A stretch of DNA of 64,000 nucleotides, from assembly GCA_027886185.1 (NCBI GenBank), contig WOAB01000893.1:4836001-4900000 (forward strand), in the 5' to 3' direction. The notes under the pieces were generated by a model. It was not told where the DNA came from and ran no database searches. It saw only the letters and a program-made list of their open reading frames with translations. Of the stretch, positions 44,676-56,414 are shown one piece after another. Positions within the stretch are counted from its first letter, which is position 1, and the number at the start of each line of letters is the position of its first letter. The position numbers were made by a program, and so were the translations under genes. This DNA is from Rheum nobile (taxonomy: Eukaryota > Streptophyta > Magnoliopsida > Caryophyllales > Polygonaceae).

Positions 44676-45116
44676 AAACCACCGCCGCTAAAGTTGGATC
44701 CTTCTTCTAGATGGAGAATGATGCAGATCGCCACCAAGGAGGAATCCATACCCAAATCAGAGGCCATACCCATAAAGTAGTCAAGCCAGATCTAGGTTTA
44801 CAGTGTAATCCTGGTCTAGATCTGGGTTTGGGTTTAGAAGAAATAGAGAGAAAACTTCAATAATAAGAAGTAAGTGATGGGGATGAATAATAGTAGTGTA
44901 ATAAGAATTGATTTAGTGTGAGACTGAAGCATGAATCATATTGGCAAGATATAGAAGAGACTATTAGGGTTTTATTTTAGTGAAATGGGGGGGGCGGGGG
45001 GGGGGGGGGGGGGGGGGGGAGGGGGTGGGAGGCAGAGGCGAGAGCGAGAATATTTTCCTTTGTCATGCTTTCGTGTTTATGTTATTCATTTGAATCTTGG
45101 TGATGGGATGAATATT

Positions 45117-45390
45117 ACTTCTATCTTGGGTACGGTATAGTTGCTAGCTAGTGTTCATGATGGTAGATTTGTCTGTGGATGTGGTCCATGTGGACGTACG
45201 TTGGACAAGGTATGGTTGCACCTTGATTGTGCGAATCTCCAATGTAGCTGATCGGGGACATGATCGGTCGTGTTATATTGCAACTTCAATGGTAGCTACA
45301 ACTAATAAGAAGGTCTCTCTCATATTTATATATGTTTTCTTATGCAAGTTCCGTTTGCAATTGAAAAGCAGAAATGAATTACATAAGATT
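45117..45390. other. Segment between LINE target site and copia LTR
   Basis: About 270 bp, duplicated at about 47,358-47,631. An 84-codon plus-strand frame (45151-45405) is present in both copies and has no recognised motif. I take it as fortuitous. Confidence 0.4.
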
Positions 45391-45890
45391 TGGGGCCTCA
45401 ACTAGAACACCCAAAACCCTACGCAAGAACATGAAAGGAAAATTGCGGAAATAACGAAGAATAAGTGTAAAGAAGAAGGAAGAAAAAGCCTAAGCTCATC
45501 TTCCTTCGTTTGGATTTTGTGAGGGAGCTCACAAGTCATGAGAGAGCACAAGGGAGAAAACCCAGAAAACCTCTCAGCAAAGAGGCGATGCACAATGACA
45601 CTCTGAGGGGTGCTGCTAGGGTTTTGTCTCCTTAGTTATGGAGACTTAACAAAGGCACAACGACACCATTCTTCAAAGTGATGCAAATGGAGCGGGCTTT
45701 AACTCAGCAAAGGTGAGCATATCAACCTTTATAGTGTCGTCCAAGTTTGGCCCATTAAATGGTCCAAATGATTGAACAATAGAGGACACATAACCCATAT
45801 ACGACAAAATAGCCCGATAGCAATAATACAACAATGCCCCATCAAGATTTAACCAAACTTAGGTAATTATACAAGTTTATCACATTCTCA
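45391..45890 (-). repeat. 3' LTR of Ty1/copia element, copy 1
   Basis: The sense strand starts TGAGAATGTGATAAAC directly after a purine tract (aagagggcgaaagt). It contains a TATA box cactataaagg on minus (about 45,735) and ends near TTGAGGCCCCA. The outer end is an estimate. Confidence 0.65.
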
Positions 45891-45904
45891 ACTTTCGCCC
45901 TCTT

Positions 45905-46740
45905 AATTCCTAAGTTTGCACAATTGCAAAAACCTAATGTGGGAAATGGGATTCACAACTTTTCTATCATCTGCCCCTGTTGGTGGTACACTCCTCAGGG
46001 ATGGTGGTATTGATCACATGAAAGAATTCCCTGCAAAAATGAAATTTGTCAACAATGATAACTTTTATTCCAAAATCTACAGGGTTTAACTTTCCATCGA
46101 TCTTTTTCACCAGAAATTCCTTTTTATTAATTTTATCTGTGATAAAATGATAACGAACATCAACGTGCTTAGTCCTCTCATGATAGACAAGATCTTTTCA
46201 CAAGTAAATAACACTCTAACTATCCATATGTAACAATGTCATATAATGCTTTCCTTCTACCTCTTTTAGTATACCTTGGAGTCAAACTAACTCCTTGGAA
46301 GCTTCAGTAGCAATTATGTACTCTGCCTCAATTGAGGACATAACAACAATGGGTTGTTGTTGTGATATTCATGAGATGCAATTTCCATACCAGATATATG
46401 TAAGCAGTTGTTGACTTTCTATTGTCCTTGTTACTAGCATAGTCAGAGTCTACATAGCCATATAGTTCATCAGAAGAAGTGTGCTTACCATACAAAAGAC
46501 CATAGTCCACAGTACTTGTAATGTATCTCAATGGATACTTCATAGCTATCCAGTGTTTCTTAGAGGGTTCAGACATAAATGAACATATTCCATGTATCTC
46601 AATAGATACTTCATAGCTATGTCAAGTCTACAACATAACATATCATATATCACAGAAGATACAACAACATCATAAGGAACATATTCCATGTGTTCCTTTT
46701 CCTCCTTAGATAGAGGCATCTTGGCCTTACTTAGGTCAGG
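45905..46740 (-). pseudogene. Ty1/copia RNase H, copy 1
   Basis: The minus strand reads EPSKKHWIAMKYPLRYITST, then ELYGYVDSDYASNKDNRKST, and in other frames SSIEAEYIIATEASKELV and HERTKHVDVRYHFI. These are the copia RNase H motifs (HW.A...LRYL, GY.DSD.A...D.R+ST, S..EAEY, KHIDVRYHF). Several stops and frameshifts. The upstream end runs into the C-run at 46744. Confidence 0.85.
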
Positions 46741-46769
46741 ATGCCCCCCCCCCCCCCCCCCCCCCCCAC

Positions 46770-46940
46770 CATGGGATCAAGGGTCTTTTGAACAATTTTT
46801 AGAGTAGAGTAAGAAGATTTTACATAAAGTTTCAAAGAGGAGTTCATAGTTGGGTCAGAGCACAAAGCATCCTTCATTGTTTGTTTACCCTTATCTATAG
46901 ACGAGGGGGGGGGGGGGGGGGGGAGCTCACAAACCACCGC
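46770..46940 (-). pseudogene. Duplicated LINE ORF1 start
   Basis: Second copy of the first 50 codons of ORF1 (PPPPSSIDKGKQTMKDA), joined on the left to the copia C-run. The frame runs artificially into poly-Gly. Confidence 0.85.
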
Positions 46941-47631
46941 CGCTAAAGTTGGATCCTTCTTCTAGATGGAGAATGATGCAGATCGCCACCAAGGAGGAAT
47001 CCATACCCAAATCAGAGGCCATACCCATAAAGTAGTCAAGCCAGATCTAGGTTTACAGTGTAATCCTGGTCTAGATCTGGGTTTGGGTTTAGAAGAAATA
47101 GAGAGAAAACTTCAATAATAAGAAGTAAGTGATGGGGATGAATAATAGTAGTGTAATAAGAATTGATTTAGTGTGAGACTGAAGCATGAATCATATTGGC
47201 AAGATATAGAAGAGACTATTAGGGTTTTATTTTAGTGAAATGGGGGGGCGGGGGGGGGGGAGGGGGTGGGAGGCAGAGGCGAGAGCGAGAATATTTTCCT
47301 TTGTCATGCTTTCGTGTTTATGTTATTCATTTGAATCTTGGTGATGGGATGAATATTACTTCTATCTTGGGTACGGTATAGTTGCTAGCTAGTGTTCATG
47401 ATGGTAGATTTGTCTGTGGATGTGGTCCATGTGGACGTACGTTGGACAAGGTATGGTTGCACCTTGATTGTGCGAATCTCCAATGTAGCTGATCGGGGAC
47501 ATGATCGGTCGTGTTATATTGCAACTTCAATGGTAGCTACAACTAATAAGAAGGTCTCTCTCATATTTATATATGTTTTCTTATGCAAGTTCCGTTTGCA
47601 ATTGAAAAGCAGAAATGAATTACATAAGATT

Positions 47632-48131
47632 TGGGGCCTCAACTAGAACACCCAAAACCCTACGCAAGAACATGAAAGGAAAATTGCGGAAATAACGAAG
47701 AATAAGTGTAAAGAAGAAGGAAGAAAAAGCCTAAGCTCATCTTCCTTCGTTTGGATTTTGTGAGGGAGCTCACAAGTCGTGAGAGAGCACAAGGGAGAAA
47801 ACCCAGAAAACCTCTCAGCAAAGAGGCGATGCACAATGACACTCTGAGGGGTGCTGCTAGGGTTTTGTCTCCTTAGTTATGGAGACTTAACAAAGGCACA
47901 ACGACACCATTCTTCAAAGTGATGCAAATGGAGCGGGCTTTAACTCAGCAAAGGTGAGCATATCAACCTTTATAGTGTCGTCCAAGTTTGGCCCATTAAA
48001 TGGTCCAAATGATTGAACAATAGAGGACACATAACCCATATACGACAAAATAGCCCGATAGCAATAATACAACAATGCCCCATCAAGATTTAACCAAACT
48101 TAGGTAATTATACAAGTTTATCACATTCTCA
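47632..48131 (-). repeat. 3' LTR of Ty1/copia element, copy 2
   Basis: Second copy of the LTR at 45391-45890, offset 2241 bp, nearly identical (for example tcatgagag versus tcgtgagag). Confidence 0.65.
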
Positions 48132-48145
48132 ACTTTCGCCCTCTT

Positions 48146-48986
48146 AATTCCTAAGTTTGCACAATTGCAAAAACCTAATGTGGGAAATGGGATTCACAGC
48201 TTTTCTATCATCTGCCCCTGTTGGTGGTACACTCCTCAGGGATGGTGGTATTGATCACATGAAAGAATTCCCTGCAAAAATGAAATTTGTCAACAATGAT
48301 AACTTTTATTCCAAAATCTACAGGGTTTAACTTTCCATCGATCTTTTTCACCAGAAATTCCTTTTTATTAATTTTATCTGTGATAAAATGATAACGAACA
48401 TCAACGTGCTTAGTCCTCTCATGATAGACAAGATCTTTTCACAAGTAAATAACACTCTAACTATCCATATGTAACAATGTCATATAATGCTTTCCTTCTA
48501 CCTCTTTTAGTATACCTTGGAGTCAAACTAACTCCTTGGAAGCTTCAGTAGCAATTATGTACTCTGCCTCAATTGAGGACATAACAACAATGGGTTGTTG
48601 TTGTGATATTCATGAGATGCAATTTCCATACCAGATATATATGTAAGCAGTTGTTGACTTTCTATTGTCCTTGTTACTAGCATAGTCAGAGTCTACATAG
48701 CCATATAGTTCATCAGAAGAAGTGTGCTTACCATACAAAAGACCATAGTCCACAGTACTTGTAATGTATCTCAATGGATACTTCATAGCTATCCAGTGTT
48801 TCTTAGAGGGTTCAGACATAAATGAACATATTCCATGTATCTCAATAGATACTTCATAGCTATGTCAAGTCTACAACATAACATATCATATATCACAGAA
48901 GATACAACAACATCATAAGGAACATATTCCATGTGTTCCTTTTCCTCCTTAGATAGAGGCATCTTGGCCTTACTTAGGTCAGGATG
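48146..48986 (-). pseudogene. Ty1/copia RNase H, copy 2
   Basis: Same content as 45905-46740. Here the frame continues across the C-run into the RT part at 49,015, so copy 2 is the one in its original context: MPLSKEEKEHMEYVPYDVVV then SSVIYDMLCCRLDIA matches the usual RT-RNase H connection. The homopolymer itself is read as poly-Gly inside the copia frame. Confidence 0.85.
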
Positions 48987-49014
48987 CCCCCCCCCCCCCC
49001 CCCCCCCCCCCCCC

Positions 49015-49806
49015 ACACCTTCCCGCCTAAGGGCATGGGAAAGGGTTAATATTCGAAACCTTGAGCCTTTCAAGAACTTTCAACATGTATTCACTTTGAG
49101 AAAGCCAAATTTGATGTTTAGACATATCTCTAGTTATTTTAATGCTTAAAATTCTTTGAGCAAACCTCAAATCTTTCATGTCAAAGTTGTTTTTCATAGA
49201 AGCCTTAACCTCATTGATTTTAGCCTTAGATTTGCATATCAAGAAAATGTCATCAACATACAAGAGGGCATACAAAGGACAACCAGTCTTAAGAGACTTC
49301 AAGTACAAGCAAGGGTCATAACTATTTCTTTTGAATCCAAGATTTTTCATACATTTATCAAATTTAAGGTTCCATTGTCTTGGGAACTGGTTAGGGTCAT
49401 ATATAGACTTTCTAAGCAAACACACATGGTCAAGTTTTTGCTTATCAACAAAGCCTTTAAGTTGATGCATGTAAATGGTTTCATTAATATCTCCTTATAA
49501 CAAAGATGTCTTAACATCCATTTGTTCCATTTCATAATCATACACAACAACCATAACAACGAATAACCACATAGTCTTGTATTTGACAACGAGAGAAACG
49601 ACTTCATTGTAATCTTTCCCTTCCCTTTGGGTGAAGCCTTTAGTCACCAACCTAGCATTGTATCTAGGTGGGTTAGTGGCTTTGGCTCCCTCCTTAAGCT
49701 TATAAATCCATTTGCAACCAATAGTTCTAGCATTGGGTGGCTTAGAAACTAAAGTCCAAGTTTTGTTAACATGCATGTATTCAATTTCCTTATTCATGGC
49801 AGACAA
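49015..49806 (-). pseudogene. Ty1/copia reverse transcriptase
   Basis: The minus strand shows WTLVSKPPNARTIGCKWIYK, ARLVTKGFTQREGKDYNEVV, MDVKTSLL, then LLRKSIYDPNQFPRQWNLKF and ALLYVDDIFLICKS. These are the copia RT motifs, including the catalytic YVDD and (Q/R)MDVKTAFL. A frame break occurs near 49,495, and the first catalytic Asp region has several substitutions. Confidence 0.88.
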
Positions 49807-50985
49807 CTAATGTTTAGTATGAGCACATCTCACATTATGTTCAAACATTTCACGGGAATAGGCATTCGAAACCTCAGCAATCACAAATACAAAGTGAATT
49901 TCACTATCAAAATATCTCCTAGCAGAGATCCTCACACGAGGAGCCCTATCTTTAGTCAATTCAAAATTAGACAAGTTAGGGACTTCATCAAAATCTAAAT
50001 TATCAAAGTTCACAGCCGGTCCATTCTCATTAGCTGGTTTTGCAGAGGGGGGATTTTAACTTACATGCCCACTTGATTGGTGAGGTTGCACATTTGAGTG
50101 TTCTTTAATACTTAACTGAGCATTGTCATGCTCAGAGGAAAAACCAATAGAATTGTTGCCAAAATAATGAGAATTAGAAGACATTGACTCAACAAAATGC
50201 CATATGTCAAATCCATCTTCAATAGACTCAATGGGAGCACTTGGGACATAAAATGGAGTTTGCAGAATGTTCATTCATGTCTACACAACTCTTATTCATG
50301 TCTACACAACTCTTAGCAAAAGCATTTAAAAGATTTTTTGTAATACTTAGATTCATTGAATGTGACATTCCTACTAGTCATTACTCTATATTCACCTCGT
50401 TGGTTAACAAGTAACTAATAGCCTTTGACCCCTTTAGGGTAGCCAAACATTACACATTTGAGAGCCCTAGGATTCAACTTTCTAGTTTGTTGTTGTGCAT
50501 AAGTAGTACAACCAAAAGTCTCAAATGTGACAAGTTAGGTTTGATTCCACTCTACATTTCTTATGGAGTTTTGATACTAATGGCAGAACATGAAGATCTG
50601 TTTATTAGGTATGAGGCATTGGTGATTGCCTCACCCTAAAGGGAGTGTTTCATCCTAGGACTAATGAGCAGGCACCTTGCTTTTCCAAGTAAGGTCATGT
50701 TCATCCTTTCAACAGTTTCATTCTACTGAGGGGTTCCAGACACAGTAATGTGATCATGTTCATGATAGAATGCATTAAATTCATGATTATACAATTAAGA
50801 CCGTTATCAGTTTTAAGGCATTCACTTTACAGTCAAGTTCACCTTCAACTTTAGTTTTCCAGAATTTTAAATTGTCAAATGTGTCACTCGTAGCCCTAAT
50901 AAGTACACATAGACCTTTTTGGAATAGTGGTCAAAAAGTGAAAGAAAATATTTTCTGCTACATATTGTCTCCACTTGGGCAGGTC
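49807..50985 (-). pseudogene. Ty1/copia integrase (C-terminal and core part)
   Basis: Across frames the minus strand reads KVKCLKTDNGLNCIIHEFNA, TVSGTPQ, a stop, NETVERMNMTLLGKARCLL. This is the DDE region with TDNG and TPQQNG..ER.NRTL. The linker to RT (APRVRISARRYFDSEIHF) follows. The upstream end is cut by the hAT at 50,994, and integrase resumes at 55,542. Confidence 0.75.
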
Positions 50986-50993
50986 CCCATAGA

Positions 50994-53900
50994 TAGGGTT
51001 GTTCATCGATAACCGACCGGATCAAAATCGAACCGAACTATATTTGGTTCGGTTTTTGATTCGCATAAAAATAATATTCGATTTTTGGTTCGGTTTGGGC
51101 TCGGTTCGGTTCGGCTAAACCGATTAATTTTAAATATTAAAAAAACCTAAACCGGTCTATCTTTCTCTTCTTTCCTGAGTTCGCACCGTCCTGTTTTCAT
51201 TCACACCAACTTCTTCCAGTTCGGCCTCGCCCTCCACTCTCCTCCCTATAACCCTATTCTCCGAATCTCCATTGATCTGTTCTCCGTCATCGGTCACACA
51301 CAAGCGGCGATGCGGCGGCGATTCCCTTGGCGAGTTGGCGGCGGTGGAGCGACAACTGAACCTCTCCCTCGAGGCCGCTCCCTCGAGACCTCATTGGCGG
51401 CGGTGAATCGACGATTGAACTTCTTCGGCGACTCTCCCTCGAGACTTCATTGGCGGCGGCGGCAATTCTCTTGGCGGAGGTGAATCGACGAGACGACGAC
51501 TGATTTGTAACTTCGTAGTTTGTAAGCCTTTAATTTTTTTGCTGATAATCCTGATATTGCTTCTTGTTTTTGGCTTGATGCAGCTCAACTGTAAACATCC
51601 ACCGACCGGTGACCACAGAGGAAGTGAGAGATTTTAACTCTTCTTGGCTTTTGCTACATCTTTAGACTTGTGCTTCCATCTGTAAGTCAAACACTCAAAC
51701 ATCTTTTGCTTCATATGCATCATTCTGAAATCTGAATATGGATTAATGTGTTGGACTGATAAACATGTTTGGAAATTGGAAGTGTGTTTGTGTATCATGT
51801 GTTAGGACTTAGGAGTATCATGATTGGAAGTGATTAATGTGTTGGACCTTGTTCTGAAATTGGAAGTGATTACTGATTCTAACTCGAGATAGGCATAATA
51901 ATTACATGATGTTATTATTATTATATAAACATGTTTGAAAATTGGAAGTGTGTTAGGACTTAGGAGTATCATGTCGTAGGGTCTAAGTCAAATATTCAAA
52001 TTTCAACTTGAACTAATGAACTAATTAAAATCAAAAAACAAAAACCCAAATGTTATATCTTATGTGCTATTTAAAAATTATTAGAATCAATAATCAGTAA
52101 TTTGGTTTTGATATATTAGAATCAATAATCAGTCATATTGTCATTTACTTAATTAACATATGTTAGTATTATATACACTCTTATAAATAGGTGATTGAGT
52201 CACTCAATGCTTCAAAAGGGATCAAGTATAAATCAGTGAATCACGGATAGACATTCTTTAAATGTGAGTGATTTTAAAATGTCATTGACTCGTTGTCTTG
52301 TGTATTTGATAGAAAATATAATTTATACAGTTGAACTAATTTCTTTTTGTTTTTCTTAATATAGATGTCGAGCTCTCAATCCAAAAGAAGGCGTGGAACG
52401 TCATCGTCAAAGCCCTCATCTAGCACTCGACAAGAGTCTCGAGACTTGCTACATTCATATGCATCTAAAAATTCACCTGAGATTGATTTTGTTGATGACG
52501 ATTATGTGGAGGAAGAAGAGGATATTGGTGAAGATCAAAACACAAGAGAGGAGGCTGCAAGTGAAGAGAGACATCCCGCCAAGTCAAAGTCCAAGAGGAT
52601 ACCGAAAAGGGCGGAGTACTGGAAACACTTTAAGGAAATTAAGGACAGCGATGGAAATACAGCAAGGGCTGAATGCATTTATTGCAGGAGAAGTTATGCA
52701 GTAAATTCCTCCAAAAAATGGTATCGGTAATTTGAACCGGCATTGGAAGTCTTGTTCAGAAAATCCTGAGAACAAGAGCAAAGGTACCCAATCTAAACTT
52801 CTTTAAGAACAAATTGATGAAGCTGGAAATTGCAAGATGAAAAATTATGTTCTAGATCTAGAAGAGGTGAGAATGAAGTTGTCCATATTAGTAATTGGAG
52901 AAGAGTTGCCATTCAATTTTGTGCAGAAGTTTCTTTTTAGGGACCTATTTGCATATGCATGTCCTACCTTCACTGTGCCATCACGTTCTACTGTCACTCG
53001 TGATTCCTATCAGATGTATATGGATGAACGAGAAAAGTTAAAAATGTTTCTAAGGAAGAACTGTCAAAGAATTTGTTTGACTACTGATACATGGACTTCC
53101 AATCAAAAGGTGAATTATATGGATTTGACTGCTCATTTTGTTGATAATGATTGGAATTTACAGAAGAGAATTCTTAACTTATATACAATTAGTGGTCATA
53201 AGGCTGATGAGATTGTTAGAGATGTTGAAGATTGTCTAAGGTCGTGGAATTTATGTGAAAAATTTTTACACTGACAATAGACAATGTGAGTGCAAACGAT
53301 GTAGCTTGTGTTAAGTTGAAAGAGATGGTCATAGCAAGTGGTAGTATCATTAATGGTGGAAATAATTTGCACATGAGATGTACTGCTCATATTGCTAATC
53401 GTATTATGAGGGATGGTCTAAAGGAACATATTGATTGCATTGATAAAGTTCAACTTGCTGTAAAGTTTATAAGGAGCTCTTCTAGTAGACTGCGCATGTT
53501 TAAGGAAGAAGTTAAAAAGCTGAAAATTGAATGCAAGTCTTCATTGGTATCTGATGTTCCTACTAGATGGAATTCAACTTATGTGATGTTGGATGTTGCC
53601 TTGAAATTTAAACAAGTTTTTCCTCGGTTAGAAATTCCAAGAGATGATGGTGGTAAACATATAGGACACATCTCTACAGAGGAGTGGGCTAAAATTGAGG
53701 TCATTGTCAGTTTCTTGAAAGAGTTCTATGATTTCACAAACTTGGTATCCGGATCCTCTTATGTGACTGTGAGTAATGTATATTTGTACATTGGAGGAAT
53801 TGTGAGTTTGTTGAATCAAGCTGTGGAAAGTAGTGATCCAATCTGTCAATCTATGGTTGTCCAAATAAAGAAGAAATATGACAAGTATTGGGACGGAGTT

Positions 53901-55533
53901 GAGAAGATGAATTTGTTCATTTTTGTTGGGATTATGCTTGATCTAATGTATAAGTTTGAGGGGTTGAAATTGGCACTTCAACGCTTATATGGTGAAGAGA
54001 AAGGATTGGAATTAGCCACAAACCTAAAGGGTTCTGCAAAGGAGATATTTGACAAGTACAGAATCATATATGATCCTTCGAGTTCTGGTGTTGGGTCCGT
54101 TAGGATGGGATCGGGATCAGGATCCGGGATGTCTGCGGAGACAAGTATTGCAGTTGGTCCAATTGGCGGTCAATCAAGTTTTGTGGGAAATCTCACGTCT
54201 GATTTGATTAAGCTCAATGAATCTGGTGGTGCAATGTACACAACAGAGTTTGATAGTTACTTTCATGAGCCAAATTGTCATGATTATGATGTGTTGACAT
54301 GGTGGAAAATGAATGGGATTTGATTCCCAATTCTTGATAGAATAGCTCGTGATGTGTTAGCCATTCCAATTACTACAGTTTCATCCGAATCAGACTTTAG
54401 CACATGAGGGCATACTGTTGATCAGTTTCGTAGCTCATTGTCTCTTAAGGTGATGTCTTTGACTTTGTAATTTTCTACGCAATTCAACTATATTTTATAA
54501 TTCTATTAACAAACTTTAATCATCTTCTTATTGTAATTAGATGGTTGAAACACTTATTTGCACACAAGATTGGATCCGCGCAGATATAAAGTCTCGTGAA
54601 AAGGGTGAAAGTGCATGGGATGAACTTCAACATTATATTGAGTCAGGGAAGGTTTCAGAAGGTATATACATCTTATTGTTTATGTTTTTGCAAGTTGTTT
54701 GTATAAAAAGGGTGAATATTTTTAATTAATGATGTTTCAACTTCAATTGTTCAATTTATTTGTTAGATATGGACAATATCCACTTTTAAAGTGATGGTTG
54801 TAATGATCCAAGAAAAGAATTCCGTTTGGGGTTGCTTAGAAAAAAGGTATAAATTTCTAACTTAGTATGAATTATTCATGAATTACTATGACGCTCTTAA
54901 GGTTTATTTACGTTTATTCAATAAGTTCTAATTCAATATAGTTTTTGTGTGTTTAATAGGTGCTCTTGTTACTTGGTGAAGATTGAACATATGGAGTGAC
55001 GATTGGTGTAAGGATTTTGGGATCGTGAAGTTATGCAACTTTTTTGTTTGAAGACAATGTGGATTATATCATTCTATGTTTAGACGTTTAGTATTTTGAT
55101 TGTGAGATGGATTTAATTTTCGAGCTCTTTTCATTTTGTTCTAAAAATTCTATGTTTAGTATTTTGAATGTTAACTTGGTGGTTTTGGTTTTATTTGAAG
55201 ATATGACGAGTTTGTCTATTTAGTTTATATGTTATTATCGTTATATGTAAGTATCTGTAACAGCTAACAGGTAAATTAAGTCCGACTTTGGCCTCCTCCG
55301 GTTCGGCTTCGGCCATATTCGGTTCGGCTTCGTTCCTTATTCGGTTCGGTTTCGGCCATATTTAGTTCGGGTCAATTCGGTTTATTCGGTTCGGTTCATA
55401 ACGATTGGGTTCGGTTAACATAAATTTAGAATTTCAGTTATTTTGGTTTTAGCCGAACCGAACCAGACATATTCGGTTCGGTTTTCAGTCCACTAAAAAC
55501 CTATATTCGGTTTTGGACCGATGAATAGCCTTA
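50994..55533 (+). mobile_element. hAT transposon (RICESLEEPER-like), 4.5 kb
   Basis: Terminal repeats TAGGGTTGTTCATCG and (reverse complement) TAAGGCTATTCATCG. The 8-bp target duplications are cccataga (50986-50993) and cccatagg (55534-55541), one mismatch. Both subterminal regions (51,000-51,130 and 55,290-55,520) are dense in the word TTCGGTTCGG. The body encodes a hAT transposase on the plus strand. It splits the integrase of the copia element. Confidence 0.92.
52365..54661 (+). pseudogene. hAT transposase with BED zinc finger, broken
   Basis: The ATG at 52365 opens a Ser- and Glu-rich N-terminus, then a BED finger (AEYWKHFKEIKDSDGNTARA, CIYC...NRHWKSC). Catalytic blocks are TTDTWTS (first Asp), TLTIDNVSAND (second Asp), DVPTRWNSTYVML, and the C-terminal DVLAIPITTVSSESDF dimer region with the Glu. 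This is followed by an intron and QDWIRADI. Breaks: one extra A in the A-run 52713-52718, TAA at 52804, one missing A near 53,260, TGA near 54,320 and TGA near 54,405. The last part (54,541-54,661) is a separate exon. The family is zf-BED RICESLEEPER/Ac-like. Not functional as it stands. Confidence 0.9.
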
Positions 55534-55541
55534 CCCATAGG

Positions 55542-56414
55542 TCTGCGTGTACATACTAAAAGGGCTTTTGAGAAAAATAATTTGACCTTATAAACTGTTC
55601 TAAACTTGTTTATCAAATATGCAATTTTCACACAATGCTCAAATTAGTTGGCTTTTGAGTAAGATAGCCTTGTTTAAACAAATAATGCATATTCTTGTTT
55701 CCAATGTGACCTAGCCTAGCATGCCAAGTCTTAGTATCAAGCAACCTCGTGCAAGCATTCACTTCAGAAAAAGCATCAATAAAGGTTTACCAACAAAATG
55801 ATAGAAGTCATTTCTTTTCACACTATTAATTAGAATTTTACCATTCATGGATATGTTTCTAACTCTATTGTGAATCTGAATATGGCATTCAAGGTCATCC
55901 AAAATGCTTTCAGATAGCAAACTTCTCCTAAGATCAGGCACCCATCTGACAAGTTGGAGCACCCTAACTTTTCCATCACGCACCATAAATGTACATTCCA
56001 AGTCCCATTGATTTTAAGAGAGGACTAGTCACCTAACCTCACCTCACCCTCATTACATTCATGCAAGTAATTAAAGTGATGTTTATGAGGAGTCACATGC
56101 ATAATGCAAACATAATTAAGTATCCATGAATCATAATCATCAAAAGATGCACACATAAGAAGTTCATCAAAATAGTAAGGGGGTGACTCTAAGATTGCAG
56201 TAGTGTCATTTTGTGATTTCCATTAGCCTTATCTCTTTCTTTTTTAAAGCATTCAGATATATAATGTCCCATTTTACCATAGTAGTGACACTTAACATTT
56301 ATCTTATCCATCTTAGAGCCAGCGGAACCAAAAGATGAATTAGAAGAGTTTGAGTTGTCTTGACACTTCTCTTTCTTCTTACCCTTCTTCTTGATGGTTC
56401 CCGTACGTTTGAGC
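55542..56414 (-). pseudogene. Ty1/copia gag end, protease side and GAG-pre-integrase
   Basis: The minus strand reads KCHYYGKMGHYISECFKKER, a zinc knuckle whose second Cys is Tyr (CX2Y). Then VRVLQLVRWVPDLRRSLLSE and ILDDLECHIQ follow, the typical GAG-pre-integrase run (VLxxVRHVPDLRRSLIS). The gag N-terminus and 5' LTR are missing: the sequence changes abruptly at 56,415. Stops are frequent. Confidence 0.8.

Larger units (their letters stand above)
34553..45098 (-). mobile_element. L1-type LINE with perfect 18-bp target duplication
   Basis: ggtgatgggatgaatatt occurs at 34535-34552 and 45099-45116 and brackets a minus-strand element. It has ORF1 (RNA-binding, zinc knuckle), a spacer, and ORF2 (endonuclease, reverse transcriptase remnants, zinc-binding and RNase H-like end). 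Two later insertions lie inside it: a solo LTR (35732-38394) and a palindromic composite (40266-41068). Removing them leaves about 7 kb, the normal size for a plant L1. Stops and a deletion of the RT core make it inactive. Confidence 0.88.
44519..49014. repeat. 2.24-kb tandem duplication joining LINE ORF1 to copia 3' end
   Basis: Copy 1 is about 44519-46767 and copy 2 about 46769-49014. They differ by only a handful of bases (for example 44,540, the cacaactt/cacagctt site, and an AT insertion near 48,638) and by homopolymer lengths. G-runs are 14 nt (44655-44668) versus 19 nt (46905-46923). The second G-tract is about 33 nt (44987-45019) versus about 19 nt (47242-47260). The terminal C-run is 24 nt (46744-46767) versus 28 nt (48987-49014). 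The unit contains the ORF1 start, LINE 5' end, LINE target site, copia 3' LTR and copia RNase H. Confidence 0.92.

Noticed and set aside
34553..45098. Treating the solo LTR and the LINE fragments as separate unrelated elements.
   Set aside because: The LINE domains continue in order on both sides of the solo LTR and the outer 18-bp duplication brackets the whole block.
45151..47646. An 84-codon ORF present twice (45151-45405 and 47392-47646) as a conserved gene pair.
   Set aside because: The identity is due to the 2.24-kb tandem duplication, not to selection. No motif is present.
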